DNA of 64,000 bases. Source: Paludibacteraceae bacterium. GTDB lineage: Bacteria > Bacteroidota > Bacteroidia > Bacteroidales > Paludibacteraceae. Position 1 is the first letter of the stretch, and each line of letters starts with the position of its first letter. The stretch lies in NCBI GenBank assembly GCA_016937795.1, contig JAFGVV010000027.1, positions 158,343 through 222,342 of the forward strand, in the 5' to 3' direction. Made by a program: the position numbers and the translations under genes. A model generated the notes under the pieces. It ran no database searches and was not told the origin of the DNA. It saw only the letters and a program-made list of their open reading frames with translations. Below are positions 1-10,541 of the stretch, piece after piece.

Positions 1-2
1 GC

Positions 3-1631
3 TATGCGCGTAACGCTGTTGGTTCGGCACTTGAGTCTGATATGGCTGCCATGTTCGTACCCAACGACGCTGCTATGGAAAAATATTTCAACAGTGGTGC
101 AGGTGCCATTCTGAAAGATCGCTTTAAAGAATGGGATAGTATTCCAAACGAAATTCTACCTGTTTTACTTAAACGTCATATGCGCACTTCGTTTATCGAA
201 TCGGTTCCAAGTCGTTTTTTTAAAATGGTGGATGTCGATAATTCTCCACTTCCTGTTAAAAAAGAACATATCGAAAATGTGTATATCGGATCGAATGGTG
301 TGGTTTTCGAAACTAACGAAGTTTATCCGCCCGATGATTATAGTTCGGTGTATAGTCCGGTACTTCTGAGTGCTAACGATGTATCGCCTACACGCAAAAC
401 AAAAATATGGGACTGGGCTATAGCTCAAAACGATTTTCGTTTATATCTGAATTCGATGGTAAGTCGTTATAGTTTTTTTGTTCCTACCGATGAGTATTTT
501 CAAAATTATATCGATCCGGTTTCGTTTGCTCAGGATTCGTGTGCTGCACTGAAATTTTGGTACAATACCCGTACTAATTCAGTTTATGCTACAGTTTATG
601 CTTATGACCGAGCTACGAATGTTGTAGGCTCCGATTCGCTGGCTGTCATCACCAATGTGGAATTTATTAAAAACCGTATGCTCGATATGCTGAACATGAA
701 CATTGTGGTCGATGGTGTGGAACGAGGAAAATCACATTATCTGACCAAAGGCAATGTGGCGCTGAAAGTAAAAGGCTCAGGAGAAGATATGAAAATTCAG
801 GGTGGTGCCAATGTTATGCGTAACGAAGAAGTTAATGTGACTCGTGCCTACAATCAGTTGAACGGACATACATATTTTATCGATAAACTTATTCAGGCTC
901 CGTTGCAGTCAGTTTACTCTGTATTGAGTAAAGAGGAAAGTTTTCGCGGTTTTTTTGATTTACTGGTAGGTTTTCCGGCAAGTAGTTTGTCTGCGATATT
1001 TGTCAATAAAACAAACTATTTTGGTATTGATTTTAATGTAAAGTTTTTCAACACCTTTAATTATACGGTGTATGTGCCAACCAATCAGGCTGTTCGTTCG
1101 GCAATTGTAAAAGGTGAAATTGTACCTTGGGAATCGCTCATTGAAAGTGGTGATACAATTGTAAAAGGCATTAACGATTTGGAATGTTTGGCCGAAAAAA
1201 ATGCGGCCATTGAAAATCTAGAACGTTTTCTGCGTTATCATTTTCAGGATAATTCCGTGTTTATCGATGGACAGCCACTTAGTTATTTATATCAGTCGGC
1301 TACGATGAAAAAGGATGAGCAGCCTACGCATTGGGGCACTTTTAAGAATAAGTTCTACAGAATTGGTGTCGCAGGTAGTGGAGACAATCTTACACTAACA
1401 ACCGAAAACAATAAAAAAGTAAATGTAGATAAATCGATGGGCCTTTATAATATAATGACGCGCGATATTGTGTTCAACAACAGACCGTCTACATTCCGGA
1501 ATTATGACAACTCGGGTAGTGGAGCTACATATATTTCGTCACGAATTTATACCTCCTCAACAGCTGTAATTCATCAGGTCGACGATTATCTGAGTTATAA
1601 GACCGGTTTAAATCCGGTTCGAAAAAAGTAA
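3..1631 (+). CDS. Fasciclin (FAS1) domain protein, 5' end outside window
   Basis: The frame is open to the left edge (first whole codon at 3), so the true start and any signal peptide lie outside the window; the ATG at 42 is internal. FAS1-type motifs recur: FVPNDAAMEKYF just after residue 42's ATG, FFVPTDEYF about 145 residues in, and YTVYVPTNQAVRSAI about 345 residues in, each closed by a short hydrophobic H-box-like strand such as AVIHQVDDYL at the end. That gives a partial first FAS1 domain plus two more. FAS1 domains are adhesion or binding folds; in Bacteroidota, FAS1 lipoproteins often sit beside SusC/SusD genes. Its position 157 bp before SusC 1 suggests a cell-surface glycan-binding or scaffold role in the same locus (inference). 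The 157 bp gap is AT-rich and shows no clear terminator. Confidence 0.85.
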   Translation, partial: YARNAVGSALESDMAAMFVPNDAAMEKYFNSGAGAILKDRFKEWDSIPNEILPVLLKRHMRTSFIESVPSRFFKMVDVDNSPLPVKKEHIENVYIGSNGVVFETNEVYPPDDYSSVYSPVLLSANDVSPTRKTKIWDWAIAQNDFRLYLNSMVSRYSFFVPTDEYFQNYIDPVSFAQDSCAALKFWYNTRTNSVYATVYAYDRATNVVGSDSLAVITNVEFIKNRMLDMLNMNIVVDGVERGKSHYLTKGNVALKVKGSGEDMKIQGGANVMRNEEVNVTRAYNQLNGHTYFIDKLIQAPLQSVYSVLSKEESFRGFFDLLVGFPASSLSAIFVNKTNYFGIDFNVKFFNTFNYTVYVPTNQAVRSAIVKGEIVPWESLIESGDTIVKGINDLECLAEKNAAIENLERFLRYHFQDNSVFIDGQPLSYLYQSATMKKDEQPTHWGTFKNKFYRIGVAGSGDNLTLTTENNKKVNVDKSMGLYNIMTRDIVFNNRPSTFRNYDNSGSGATYISSRIYTSSTAVIHQVDDYLSYKTGLNPVRKK

Positions 1632-1788
1632 TTTTTTATTCAGAAATGTGGCATCACCTTAAATTTATAAATATTCAGATATTACTAACAAATAATTAGA
1701 ATCAGGATAGCTAATTAATTTTTTGCTCATTTTAAACATTAATATTGTGAGTTTTATCTGACAATTCAAATAAAATAATTTCTAAAAA

Positions 1789-4700
1789 ATGAAATCTAAC
1801 TTATTTATATCGTTTTTATTCATTCTTATGCTCATTCCGTTCGGAGTTTCGGGGCAAAGACAGAGTGGCGAGACGCTTATTCAGGGAACCGTCACTGCTC
1901 CGGGCGAAGGTCCGGTGATTGGGGTGAATGTAGCTGAGATTGATGCTAATAACAGGGTTGTTAGCGGAACGATAACTGACTTTAACGGAAAATATGTGTT
2001 AAGAGTGAAGAATCCTTCCAACAGATTGACGTTTAGTTATATCGGTTATATTAAACAGACAAAAAAAATTGGAAATGCAACCCGTATCGATGTGGTGTTG
2101 GTAGATGATACTCAGACAATAAAAGATGTAGTGGTAACGGCTACGCGTCGGCATACGGAAGGTGGTTTTAGTATACCTCAACGTGAGATTTCCACTGCCA
2201 TACAAACTATTAAAATGGAAGAACTTGAAGGACTTCAGGTATCATCGGTGGACGAAGCTTTGCAGGGGCGTATTGCCGGTCTCGATATAGTAGCAAGTTC
2301 AGGCGATGCAGGTAGTGGCTCGTCGATGCGAATTCGTGGTGCAAGTTCAATTAATGGAAATAATCAGCCTCTTATTGTGCTCAACGGTGTACCTTACGAA
2401 ATGCAGGTCGATCAGAGTTTTGATTATGCCAACTCTAATCAGGAACAGTTTGCCAACCTGTTGAGTATAAACCCCGACGATATTCAGGAAATTTCGGTTT
2501 TAAAAGATGCTTCAGCTTCAGCGATTTGGGGCTCTAAAGGTGCGAACGGTGTAATTATGATTACCACTAAAAAGGGACGTACTGGTCCTACACGTATCGA
2601 ATATTCATATCGTTATACAGGTACAATTCAACCTAAAGGGCGTAAGTTGCTCAATGGCGATGATTATACCATGATGATGAAACAGGCCCTTTTTAATCCC
2701 CGTCAAAATAGCAACGAGTCGAATGTGGTGGAATACAATTACGATAAATCATTTTTGTATTACGAAGATTATAACAATAATACCGATTGGGTGGATGCTG
2801 TAAGTCAGATGGGAAATATCAGCGACCATTACCTTACGCTTTCAGGAGGTGGTGAACGTGCCACATATCGTATCTCGGGAGGCTTTCTGAATCAGAACGG
2901 AACAATTATCGGACAGACCAACAGTCGTTTGTCCACGCGTTCATACATTGATTATCGTGTGTCTGATCGTTTGAAATTTATGGCCGAACTGTCGTATACA
3001 TTCTCAAATTACAATCGCAGTTATAATTATACTTTTGGCGGCAGGCCCAACGAAAATATGTCCATACTGGGTATTGCGTATGTAAAAATGCCCAATACAA
3101 GTATTTTCAAGCAGGATGCGAACGGTAGTGATACAGATCAGTATTTTATTATTCCTTCCAATTCTGGACTTAATCCCGATCAGCGTAATCTGGTCAATCC
3201 CGTTGCACTTGCATTGCTTGCCAAAAATAATGTGAAGAACTACAGAACGTTACCCACATTTCGTATTCAGTATGATTTACTCGATCCGGCCGATCAATTA
3301 TTGCGTTACAATATGTATATTTCTTTCGATATTAATAACGACCGAACTGATAAATTTCTTCCATCTGAACTTACCAATCTGGGTTGGGGCGATTCGCGCT
3401 ATAACCGTGCTGAGAGTTTCGACAACGAAGCTGTGACTATTCAAACAGATAATAATTTACTTTGGAATACCAAATTTGGTGATGATCACGATGTCACACT
3501 ATATACTTCGTTTCAGACTACAGAGGGACGCTCAAACCGACAGGGGATTACCAGTTATGGACTTATTTCGGGTAGTGCAGGTGATGCTTCAACACAGGCT
3601 TATTTAGCACATGAGGAAACCGGACGATCGCACTGGCGTAATATGGCTGTGATGGGACGTATGCACTATGCTTACAAAGGCCGTTATGTGTTCGATGCAA
3701 CATTGCGTCGCGATGGAAGCACAAAGTTCGGAAATGGACGTAAATGGGGTAATTTTCCGGGAGTTTCAGTAAAATGGATTGCTTCCGATGAGCCTTTTAT
3801 GGATTTTTCCGACGATTGGCTGAGCATGTTAGCTTTTCGTCCAGGTTGGGGACTGGCTGGAAACCAGCCAGGTGCGGAGTATCTGCACTTCAGCCGTTAT
3901 CGCGACGATGGTAGCTATGCCGGCGAATCCGTACAAATTCCGTCTTCACTACAGCTTAAGAATCTGAAATGGGAAACTACTTCTTCGGTTAATTACGGTA
4001 TGGATCTGGGATTGTTGAACGATCGAATATTTCTGGACGCAAACCTGTATTTTAAGCGAACTAACGACATGCTTTTTCGCGATGTGCAAATTCCTAATTC
4101 TTCCGGATTTGGTTCGCTTAGTTATCAAAATGCCGGCACTATGGATAATAGTGGTTGGGAGTTGAATTTTTATGCAAATAAGATTATAAATTCCGGAAAA
4201 TTCAGCGCCGATTTCAGAATGAATTTTGCCAATTCGGTGAATACCATTGTACATCTCGAAGATAAAATTTTACAGACTTATAATGGTCAGTACAATTATC
4301 AAAATGGAAGTTATCTGACGCGTATTCAGGAAGGTAATGCCTACGGCTCTATTTATGGTTTTAAATATCTCGGTGTATATCAGTATGATAAATATGTGCC
4401 TGGCAGTCAGGAGAATGCACCTGTTGCCCGTGATGTAAACGATCAGGTGATTGCAGATGAAAAAGGAGAACCACTGCCAATGTATTTTAATTTCAATGAA
4501 CGTAATGGAGCAGCTTCGTACAAGTTCAGAGGTGGTGATGCAATTTATCAGGATCAGAATCACGATGGAAACATAGATGAACTTGATATTGTATATTTGG
4601 GCAACTCAAATCCCCGATTGGTTGGAGGTTTTGGTACTACTTTGCGGTATGGTAATTTTTCGTGTACACTTACTTTTAATTATCGTGTGGGTAATAAAAT

Positions 4701-5100
4701 TGTCAACGATGCCCGCATGTGGTCGGAAAACATGTATTCTACCAATAACCAGAGCACAGTGGTTAACTGGCGTTGGCGTAAGGAAGGCGATGTAACTTCA
4801 ATTCCGCGTGCACTTTATCAGTATGGTTATAACTGGCTGGGTAGCGATCGTTTTGTGGAAGATGGGTCTTTCCTGCGTTTTAAATATCTGACTTTGAATT
4901 ACTCTGTACCAAAAGCAAAACTTAAACCATTTAAAGTTGATAAGTTAAACTTTTATCTTTCGATGAATAATCTATTTGTACTAACCCGCTATACAGGCGT
5001 CGACCCTGAGGTGGGTTACGGAAACCTGGGTGTCAGTATAGATACAGGTCGTACGCCACGCTCTAAAGATTTAACTTTTGGTGTCACAGTAGGACTGTAA
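1789..5100 (+). CDS. SusC/RagA-family TonB-dependent outer-membrane transporter (pair 1)
   Basis: At 1103 residues this is normal SusC length. A Sec signal peptide covers residues 1-22 (ending FGVSGQ). A carboxypeptidase-D-like regulatory domain follows at about 28-106, then the segment IKDVVVTATRR at 111-121 typical of the SusC TonB-box region, a plug domain at about 130-260 with the RIRGASSING signature, and a long beta-barrel ending in a C-terminal aromatic/leucine strand. SusC proteins import oligosaccharides across the outer membrane using TonB energy, capped by a SusD lipoprotein; the next gene, 19 bp downstream, is that SusD. The pair probably forms one operon with the FAS1 genes on either side. 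The oligosaccharide carried cannot be read from sequence. Confidence 0.97.
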   Translation: MKSNLFISFLFILMLIPFGVSGQRQSGETLIQGTVTAPGEGPVIGVNVAEIDANNRVVSGTITDFNGKYVLRVKNPSNRLTFSYIGYIKQTKKIGNATRIDVVLVDDTQTIKDVVVTATRRHTEGGFSIPQREISTAIQTIKMEELEGLQVSSVDEALQGRIAGLDIVASSGDAGSGSSMRIRGASSINGNNQPLIVLNGVPYEMQVDQSFDYANSNQEQFANLLSINPDDIQEISVLKDASASAIWGSKGANGVIMITTKKGRTGPTRIEYSYRYTGTIQPKGRKLLNGDDYTMMMKQALFNPRQNSNESNVVEYNYDKSFLYYEDYNNNTDWVDAVSQMGNISDHYLTLSGGGERATYRISGGFLNQNGTIIGQTNSRLSTRSYIDYRVSDRLKFMAELSYTFSNYNRSYNYTFGGRPNENMSILGIAYVKMPNTSIFKQDANGSDTDQYFIIPSNSGLNPDQRNLVNPVALALLAKNNVKNYRTLPTFRIQYDLLDPADQLLRYNMYISFDINNDRTDKFLPSELTNLGWGDSRYNRAESFDNEAVTIQTDNNLLWNTKFGDDHDVTLYTSFQTTEGRSNRQGITSYGLISGSAGDASTQAYLAHEETGRSHWRNMAVMGRMHYAYKGRYVFDATLRRDGSTKFGNGRKWGNFPGVSVKWIASDEPFMDFSDDWLSMLAFRPGWGLAGNQPGAEYLHFSRYRDDGSYAGESVQIPSSLQLKNLKWETTSSVNYGMDLGLLNDRIFLDANLYFKRTNDMLFRDVQIPNSSGFGSLSYQNAGTMDNSGWELNFYANKIINSGKFSADFRMNFANSVNTIVHLEDKILQTYNGQYNYQNGSYLTRIQEGNAYGSIYGFKYLGVYQYDKYVPGSQENAPVARDVNDQVIADEKGEPLPMYFNFNERNGAASYKFRGGDAIYQDQNHDGNIDELDIVYLGNSNPRLVGGFGTTLRYGNFSCTLTFNYRVGNKIVNDARMWSENMYSTNNQSTVVNWRWRKEGDVTSIPRALYQYGYNWLGSDRFVEDGSFLRFKYLTLNYSVPKAKLKPFKVDKLNFYLSMNNLFVLTRYTGVDPEVGYGNLGVSIDTGRTPRSKDLTFGVTVGL

Positions 5101-5149
5101 AAAAATAGAAATACGATATATGTATAAAACATTTAATCAGAGATTTAAG

Positions 5150-6730
5150 ATGAACAGAATTAAAATATATTTTTATACACTGGCTTTTTTGCTTTCAACA
5201 GTCATGTTAAGTTCTTGTGGCGATTGGCTCGATGTGCGTCCCGAAAGTGAAACTGTACTCGAAGATTATTGGCAAACTGAGTCTCAGGCCAATTCGGTTT
5301 TAATGGCTGCATATCGTGGTATGATCAGAGATGGATTTATGGAACGTGTAATGGTTTGGGGCGAACTCCGTTCCGACAATATCGTTGAGGGTAATGGAAT
5401 CAATGGCGATATGCAACGCATTTTGGATGTCAATCTTACACCTACAAATAATCTTGCAAACTGGGGCGATTTTTATTCGGTTGTTAATTATTGCAATACT
5501 TTTTTGTATTATGCTCCTGAGGTATTGAACCGTGATGCCAACTTCTCGGTAACCAAACTTCGTACTATGGAAGCCGAAGCTTATGCTGTAAGAGCGCTTA
5601 CTTATTTTTATCTGGTACGTGCATTTCGCGATGTGCCATTGGTAACCGAACCAAGCATTAGCGACGATCAGAATTTTGATGTGGCAAAATCGCCTGAAAA
5701 TGAGGTTATTCAATTTATTATTGATGATCTGCTTAAAGCTAAACAAAACATTAAACGTAATTACGGAAGAGAAGCTTTTAATAAAGGACGCATTACCCTC
5801 TCGGGATTGAATAGTATTTTGGCCGATGTTTACCTTTGGGCCGAACAGTATACAAACTGTATTGCTGTATGCAATGAAGTGCTTGCTGATGAAACACTAC
5901 AGCTCGAGAGAGCCGATAACTTCTTACATGAGGTGTTTTATAAGGGTAATAGTACAGAAAGTATTTTTGAATTACAATTCGACAGAAATACTCAGTATAA
6001 CAATAAGGTGCGCGATTTTTATGGTATTTCTCAGGATGGTGTTTGGGCCTATGCACTTTATTTGGGACCACAGGGAAATGAAGAATTACGTCCGTTTAAT
6101 TATAAACCTTCTTCGATAAATGAGAGTGAAAAGGATTATCGTAATTCGTATTTTATAAACACAAAAAGCAATATTGGGAACGGCTACCGTATTTTAAAAT
6201 ATGTGCTGGTGGATGCTGTTGAGGATCAGCAGGAAAACATTACACCTGTTTTTCGTTCTACAGCTACTACGCCAAACTGGATTGTGTATCGCCTGTCGGA
6301 TGTGATTTTAATGAAGGCTGAAGCTTTGGCTCAACGCAACGATAGTGCTCAACACGATTTGCAAAATGCTTTGAATCTTGTAAATATTACATACCTGCGC
6401 TCAAATGAAACAGCTGACTCGCTTAAAATTAGTAATTATCCACTTTTGAGCGATGTACAGGAGCTTGTGTTGCGCGAACGTCAGCGTGAATTTATGTTCG
6501 AAGGGAAACGTTGGTTCGACCTGATGCGAATTGTGAAACGTAAAAATGATGCTACTTCTATTCTGAAATTTATTGGTTCGAAGCTGACCGGAGATAATAT
6601 GCAAATGAAAAAAATGTCGATTATCGACGCGTTGTATATGCCAATTCACGAACGTCAGATTGAGATTAATCCTAATCTTGTTCAGAATCCTTTTTATGTT
6701 GAAAACGAAGATGGCAGCGTAAGTTATTGA
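5150..6730 (+). CDS. SusD/RagB-family glycan-binding lipoprotein (pair 1)
   Basis: The frame opens at 5120, but the ATG at 5150 is preferred because it begins a clean lipoprotein signal: MNRIKIYFYT, a hydrophobic core, then the lipobox LSSC with Cys23. The mature protein starts GDWLDVRPE, the usual SusD N-terminus, and has the helical TPR-like SusD body (YAVRALTYFYLVRAF) and a late RagB signature (RERQREFMFEGKRWFDLMR). It is a surface lipoprotein that closes over the SusC barrel and binds the oligosaccharide. It follows SusC 1 by only about 50 bp and is followed by two FAS1 lipoproteins, implying a four-protein surface complex. Confidence 0.96.
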   Translation: MNRIKIYFYTLAFLLSTVMLSSCGDWLDVRPESETVLEDYWQTESQANSVLMAAYRGMIRDGFMERVMVWGELRSDNIVEGNGINGDMQRILDVNLTPTNNLANWGDFYSVVNYCNTFLYYAPEVLNRDANFSVTKLRTMEAEAYAVRALTYFYLVRAFRDVPLVTEPSISDDQNFDVAKSPENEVIQFIIDDLLKAKQNIKRNYGREAFNKGRITLSGLNSILADVYLWAEQYTNCIAVCNEVLADETLQLERADNFLHEVFYKGNSTESIFELQFDRNTQYNNKVRDFYGISQDGVWAYALYLGPQGNEELRPFNYKPSSINESEKDYRNSYFINTKSNIGNGYRILKYVLVDAVEDQQENITPVFRSTATTPNWIVYRLSDVILMKAEALAQRNDSAQHDLQNALNLVNITYLRSNETADSLKISNYPLLSDVQELVLRERQREFMFEGKRWFDLMRIVKRKNDATSILKFIGSKLTGDNMQMKKMSIIDALYMPIHERQIEINPNLVQNPFYVENEDGSVSY

Positions 6731-6811
6731 TTATTATTCAGAATGCATTTTTAAGTGAGTTCAGATTTTTAAATGTGTTGTTCAACCTTATAAAAAAAAT
6801 ATCATTATTGT

Positions 6812-8713
6812 ATGAAAAAATATAATTCAGTCACAATGAAGCATCTACATATATTGTTGTTTTCTGTCTTTCTGTTTTTTGGTGGATTATTTAGTTCCTG
6901 CGAGATTAAAGATGAACCTGTAGTTGTGAGTACATTTACTCAGGAGATGCTTGGTGAGTATCTCGAGAAGCGGCCGGAGCAATTTTCTGAATTTGTTAAA
7001 CTGCTCGATACAACCAAAGTAATGTCGCTTGTAAAAGCTTACGGAAAATACACCATGTTTGCACCCGATAACAATGCCATGCTGGAGTTTTATGCACTCA
7101 AAGGGCGTACAGAGCTTTCGCAGTTTACACTCGATACGCTTAAAATGATCGCATACGATCATTTAATTAAGAATTTTGAAATAACAACTAATAAATTTAT
7201 TGAAGGGTTGATGCCTTATTTGACTATGAGCGAGCGTTATGTTGAAACTTCAGCCCGTACCGACGATGGTGTTTATAATTATTATATTAACCAGGAGTCG
7301 AAATTGTTGTCGAGAAATATTGTTACCAGTAATGGCGTAATTCATGTTATCGACAAGGTAATGATGCCATCGACGCTTACGCTCGATCAGGCCTTGGCAA
7401 AAGATTCGGCATTCACCATTTTTTATGATGCATTGGTCGAAACAGGATTGGTATACAAAATAATTGCCGTTCGCGACGAAAGCTATGATCCTTTAAAATG
7501 GAAGCACCTCGATCAAAATTATCATCAGGGTAGTGGTTCGAGAGACGAAATACCCGATTCCCGCAAGTTTGGTTTTACTGCTTTTGTGGAGTCGGATGCT
7601 ACTTATGCTGCACACGGTATTCATAATCTCGACGACCTGAAAGCTTATGCTGCAGCTAATGTGTATCACGAAAACTCAGCCGATGCCAGTGTGACTGATC
7701 CGAAAGATCCACGCAACAGTCTTTATAAATTTGTAGGTTATCATTTGGCCAATAAAAAAATGATTAAGAATAAGTTGATTGACATGTATTATACCAAACA
7801 CATGCTTACCAACTATGATATGTACGAGTATATCGAAACAATGAATCCTTTCACACTTATCGAGGTACGTAAAGAGGCAAAAGCTCTTGGCGGACGAAAT
7901 TTTTTGAATTACATACACGACACAGGTGAGTCGGTTCAGATTGTAGAGTCGAACAAAGACAATGATGCGTTGAATGGGGTTTATCACGAAATCGACAAAA
8001 TTCTTATTTACGACCTGAAAACAGTGACTGAAATGTCCGCTAAACGTATTCGTATGGATGCAGCTGCTTTCTTCCCTGAGTTTACAAATAATAATATGCG
8101 TATCGAGGATTTGGATCAGCCGCTTTCGTGGGTATATCCTCCTGGATATATTGAACGATTGACTTTCTCTGAAGGTACTTATTTTTCATATTCGAATGCT
8201 TTTGGTGGTTATCTCGATTATCAGGGTGATGAAATTTTTCTTAAAGGTTTGTACGATTTCGAACTTGAAACGCCCTGTGTCCCGGCGGGAACCTATGAAA
8301 TTCGTTTCAGTTATCAGCCTACCGGTGCGCGTGGGGCTGCTCAGCTTTACTGGGATGGTAAACCTTGTGGTATTCCGCTTGACCTCCGTATTACTGCCAA
8401 CGATCCGCTGATTGGTTGGGTGCTTCCCGGTGCTGATCCCGAAGATCCGAATGGTTTCGAAAACGATAAAATGATGCGAAACAGGGGATACATGAAAGGT
8501 CCGAATACATATTTCGATCATATCAATAAGTGGTATGGTGGGAAAATTGCCAGAAATAGTACCGCTTCATTACGTAGAATTTTGGGAATTTACACTTTCG
8601 ATAAAGCTTCGACACATAAGTTTACGGTGAAAGCTATACGTGAAGGTCAGTTTATGCTCGATTTTCTTGAATTTGTTCCTATTGAAGTGATTGAAAATGA
8701 AGATGTGGAATAA
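6812..8713 (+). CDS. FAS1-domain lipoprotein, two FAS1 domains plus C-terminal beta domain
   Basis: The N-terminus is a lipoprotein signal with lipobox FSSC (Cys30 from this start; an ATG at 6836 would give a shorter and equally good signal). FAS1 domain 1 spans about residues 50-185 (YTMFAPDNNAML, closing GVIHVIDKVMMPS) and FAS1 domain 2 about 190-410 (FTAFVESDATYA, closing GVYHEIDKILIYD). The last 210 residues look like a beta-sandwich (CVPAGTYEIRFSYQPTGARG, AQLYWDGKPCG), as in carbohydrate-binding or DUF5108-like tails, but I cannot name the family securely. The place between SusD 1 and SusC 2 and the lipid anchor suggest a surface glycan-binding accessory. Function inferred from context. 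Confidence 0.85.
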   Translation: MKKYNSVTMKHLHILLFSVFLFFGGLFSSCEIKDEPVVVSTFTQEMLGEYLEKRPEQFSEFVKLLDTTKVMSLVKAYGKYTMFAPDNNAMLEFYALKGRTELSQFTLDTLKMIAYDHLIKNFEITTNKFIEGLMPYLTMSERYVETSARTDDGVYNYYINQESKLLSRNIVTSNGVIHVIDKVMMPSTLTLDQALAKDSAFTIFYDALVETGLVYKIIAVRDESYDPLKWKHLDQNYHQGSGSRDEIPDSRKFGFTAFVESDATYAAHGIHNLDDLKAYAAANVYHENSADASVTDPKDPRNSLYKFVGYHLANKKMIKNKLIDMYYTKHMLTNYDMYEYIETMNPFTLIEVRKEAKALGGRNFLNYIHDTGESVQIVESNKDNDALNGVYHEIDKILIYDLKTVTEMSAKRIRMDAAAFFPEFTNNNMRIEDLDQPLSWVYPPGYIERLTFSEGTYFSYSNAFGGYLDYQGDEIFLKGLYDFELETPCVPAGTYEIRFSYQPTGARGAAQLYWDGKPCGIPLDLRITANDPLIGWVLPGADPEDPNGFENDKMMRNRGYMKGPNTYFDHINKWYGGKIARNSTASLRRILGIYTFDKASTHKFTVKAIREGQFMLDFLEFVPIEVIENEDVE

Positions 8714-8850
8714 GTGTAAGGGATAAAATAACCAGTTGTTTAAATAAAGAATCGAAAATGCATGGAACTGGTTTTTTGAATTGTCGTAAGACGTTTATCA
8801 CATTTTTATCCGGCATAAATGTATCAACTAATAAATATAAATTTACAGGA

Positions 8851-10431
8851 ATGAAATATTTTAGATTCACAATAATAGTTTTCTTATTGACTTTTGGATT
8901 GATAGCTTGCAACGAAAGCTGGGAAGAGCATTATCAGTCCAAAACAACAAGTGTAAAAAGCGAACTTAATTTGTACGAGTATATCAAAAGCAAAAGTGAG
9001 TTTAGCATTTTTGCAGACATGATTCAACTATCAGGATTCGATAAAGTTCTTTCTTCGTCGCAAACCTATACGGTATGGGTGCCCAACAACAAGGCTTTGC
9101 AAAATTTCAATCTTGCTGATACTGTGGCTGTCACTAATATTGTGAAAAATCACATAACTCGTTTTCTATATTCATCTGCAGGGCTCGATTTTGTGCCTGT
9201 AAATATGCTAAGTAAGAAAATTATTAATTTCGAACGTCATAATAATGCCTTTGTATTTGGCAGTAGTAAATTGGTGTCGGATGAAGTGCTTGCAAAAAAC
9301 GGTATTATTCACATCCTCGACACATTTGTGCCATACTCTTATAATGTCTGGGAGTTTATTGGACGCACCCCCGGACTCGACTCGTTAAGAGCTTTTCTTT
9401 ATGCTCAAAGCGAATATGTGTTCGATGAGGAAGCAAGTATCGAAATAGGTACCAATGAATTTAATCAGGCTATATACGATTCTGTCATCACATTTTCAAA
9501 TCCGATTCTCGACAAGATTGGTGCTTTGTATCTCGAAGATAGCTTATATGCAGCAATATTGCCCGATAATAATGCATGGAATCTTATTTACAATAAAGTG
9601 AAGCAAAATTTCAGAGTATTGCCCGAAGCGGGTGGTGAAGCTTTACAAAAATTGTACACTCAGCAGGCCATTGTTGAAGATTTGGTGTTTCGCCTCCCCG
9701 ATTTGAAGACCGATATTACTTTGGCCGACTCGTTGATGGCTACTTCGGGATCGGTTTTTAAACCTTCCGAATATCTTTTTGTAAATGCAAAAAAACACGA
9801 ATTGAGCAACGGAATTGCTTACGTCACGGATTCTCTTCGTTTCAAAGCCTCCGATGCTTGGCAAAAAAACATTCGTGTTGAAGCTGAAACTTCCGAATAT
9901 GGTCGCACTTACGATTATTCAAATTTGTATCTCCGTTCAGGTGCAGGCTCTGGTTTCGAAGTGTCAAAAAACAGATATTTAATGGTTGAATGTACAAGTC
10001 CGATGACACCCGGCGCTGTAACTTTTCCTATTCCTAATACCTTGGCGGGCAAATATCGTATATATTGTGTTTTTGTACCATCCAACATTGTGCTTGCTTC
10101 AGATACTTTACGTAAATATAAGGTACAGTTTAACGTATCGTATGTAAGTAATTCTGGTAAGCCGGTGCTGAACGCGGCAGTGTCTTCAACTAACAAAATT
10201 ATTACTACTGCCGGTGCTAAAGCAGCCGATTTTCAGACATTGCCTGCCGAAGTAACCAAGATGTTTGTAACAGAAATCGATTTATCGTATTGCAATATTC
10301 TCACAAAGGAATCGACTAACAGTGATATTACAGTGAAACTAAAAGTGTCGAGCTCGGCAAAAGTGACTGAAACTGTGCGTTTCGATAGAAGTATGCGAAT
10401 CGATTATATCGTTCTAGAACCTGTGGAATAA
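8851..10431 (+). CDS. FAS1-domain lipoprotein, second of tandem pair
   Basis: An upstream ATG at 8758 gives a poor, non-hydrophobic leader. The ATG at 8851 starts a standard lipoprotein signal, MKYFRFTIIV through LIAC (Cys20), so it is chosen. FAS1 domain 1 is about residues 25-170 (YTVWVPNNKALQNF, closing GIIHILDTFVPYS) and FAS1 domain 2 about 170-350 (YAAILPDNNAWNLI, closing GIAYVTDSLRF). A C-terminal beta-rich module of about 170 residues begins at VEAETSEYGR. The layout mirrors the preceding gene, so the two are probably diverged duplicates with different tails. Likely surface-exposed partner of the Sus complexes. A 12-T run follows the stop codon. Confidence 0.85.
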   Translation: MKYFRFTIIVFLLTFGLIACNESWEEHYQSKTTSVKSELNLYEYIKSKSEFSIFADMIQLSGFDKVLSSSQTYTVWVPNNKALQNFNLADTVAVTNIVKNHITRFLYSSAGLDFVPVNMLSKKIINFERHNNAFVFGSSKLVSDEVLAKNGIIHILDTFVPYSYNVWEFIGRTPGLDSLRAFLYAQSEYVFDEEASIEIGTNEFNQAIYDSVITFSNPILDKIGALYLEDSLYAAILPDNNAWNLIYNKVKQNFRVLPEAGGEALQKLYTQQAIVEDLVFRLPDLKTDITLADSLMATSGSVFKPSEYLFVNAKKHELSNGIAYVTDSLRFKASDAWQKNIRVEAETSEYGRTYDYSNLYLRSGAGSGFEVSKNRYLMVECTSPMTPGAVTFPIPNTLAGKYRIYCVFVPSNIVLASDTLRKYKVQFNVSYVSNSGKPVLNAAVSSTNKIITTAGAKAADFQTLPAEVTKMFVTEIDLSYCNILTKESTNSDITVKLKVSSSAKVTETVRFDRSMRIDYIVLEPVE

Positions 10432-10541
10432 TTTTTTTTTTTTGAATCAAACGATTAATTACTAAACAAATACAAGTAAAGCAAGGGTCGGTTCCATACG
10501 GGATGCAAAACCCTGAACCGAATAAAAATAAAAATAAACGC

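Noticed and set aside
8758..8850. Longer N-terminus for the third FAS1 protein
   Set aside because: The extra residues form no signal peptide, while the ATG at 8851 starts a perfect lipoprotein leader.
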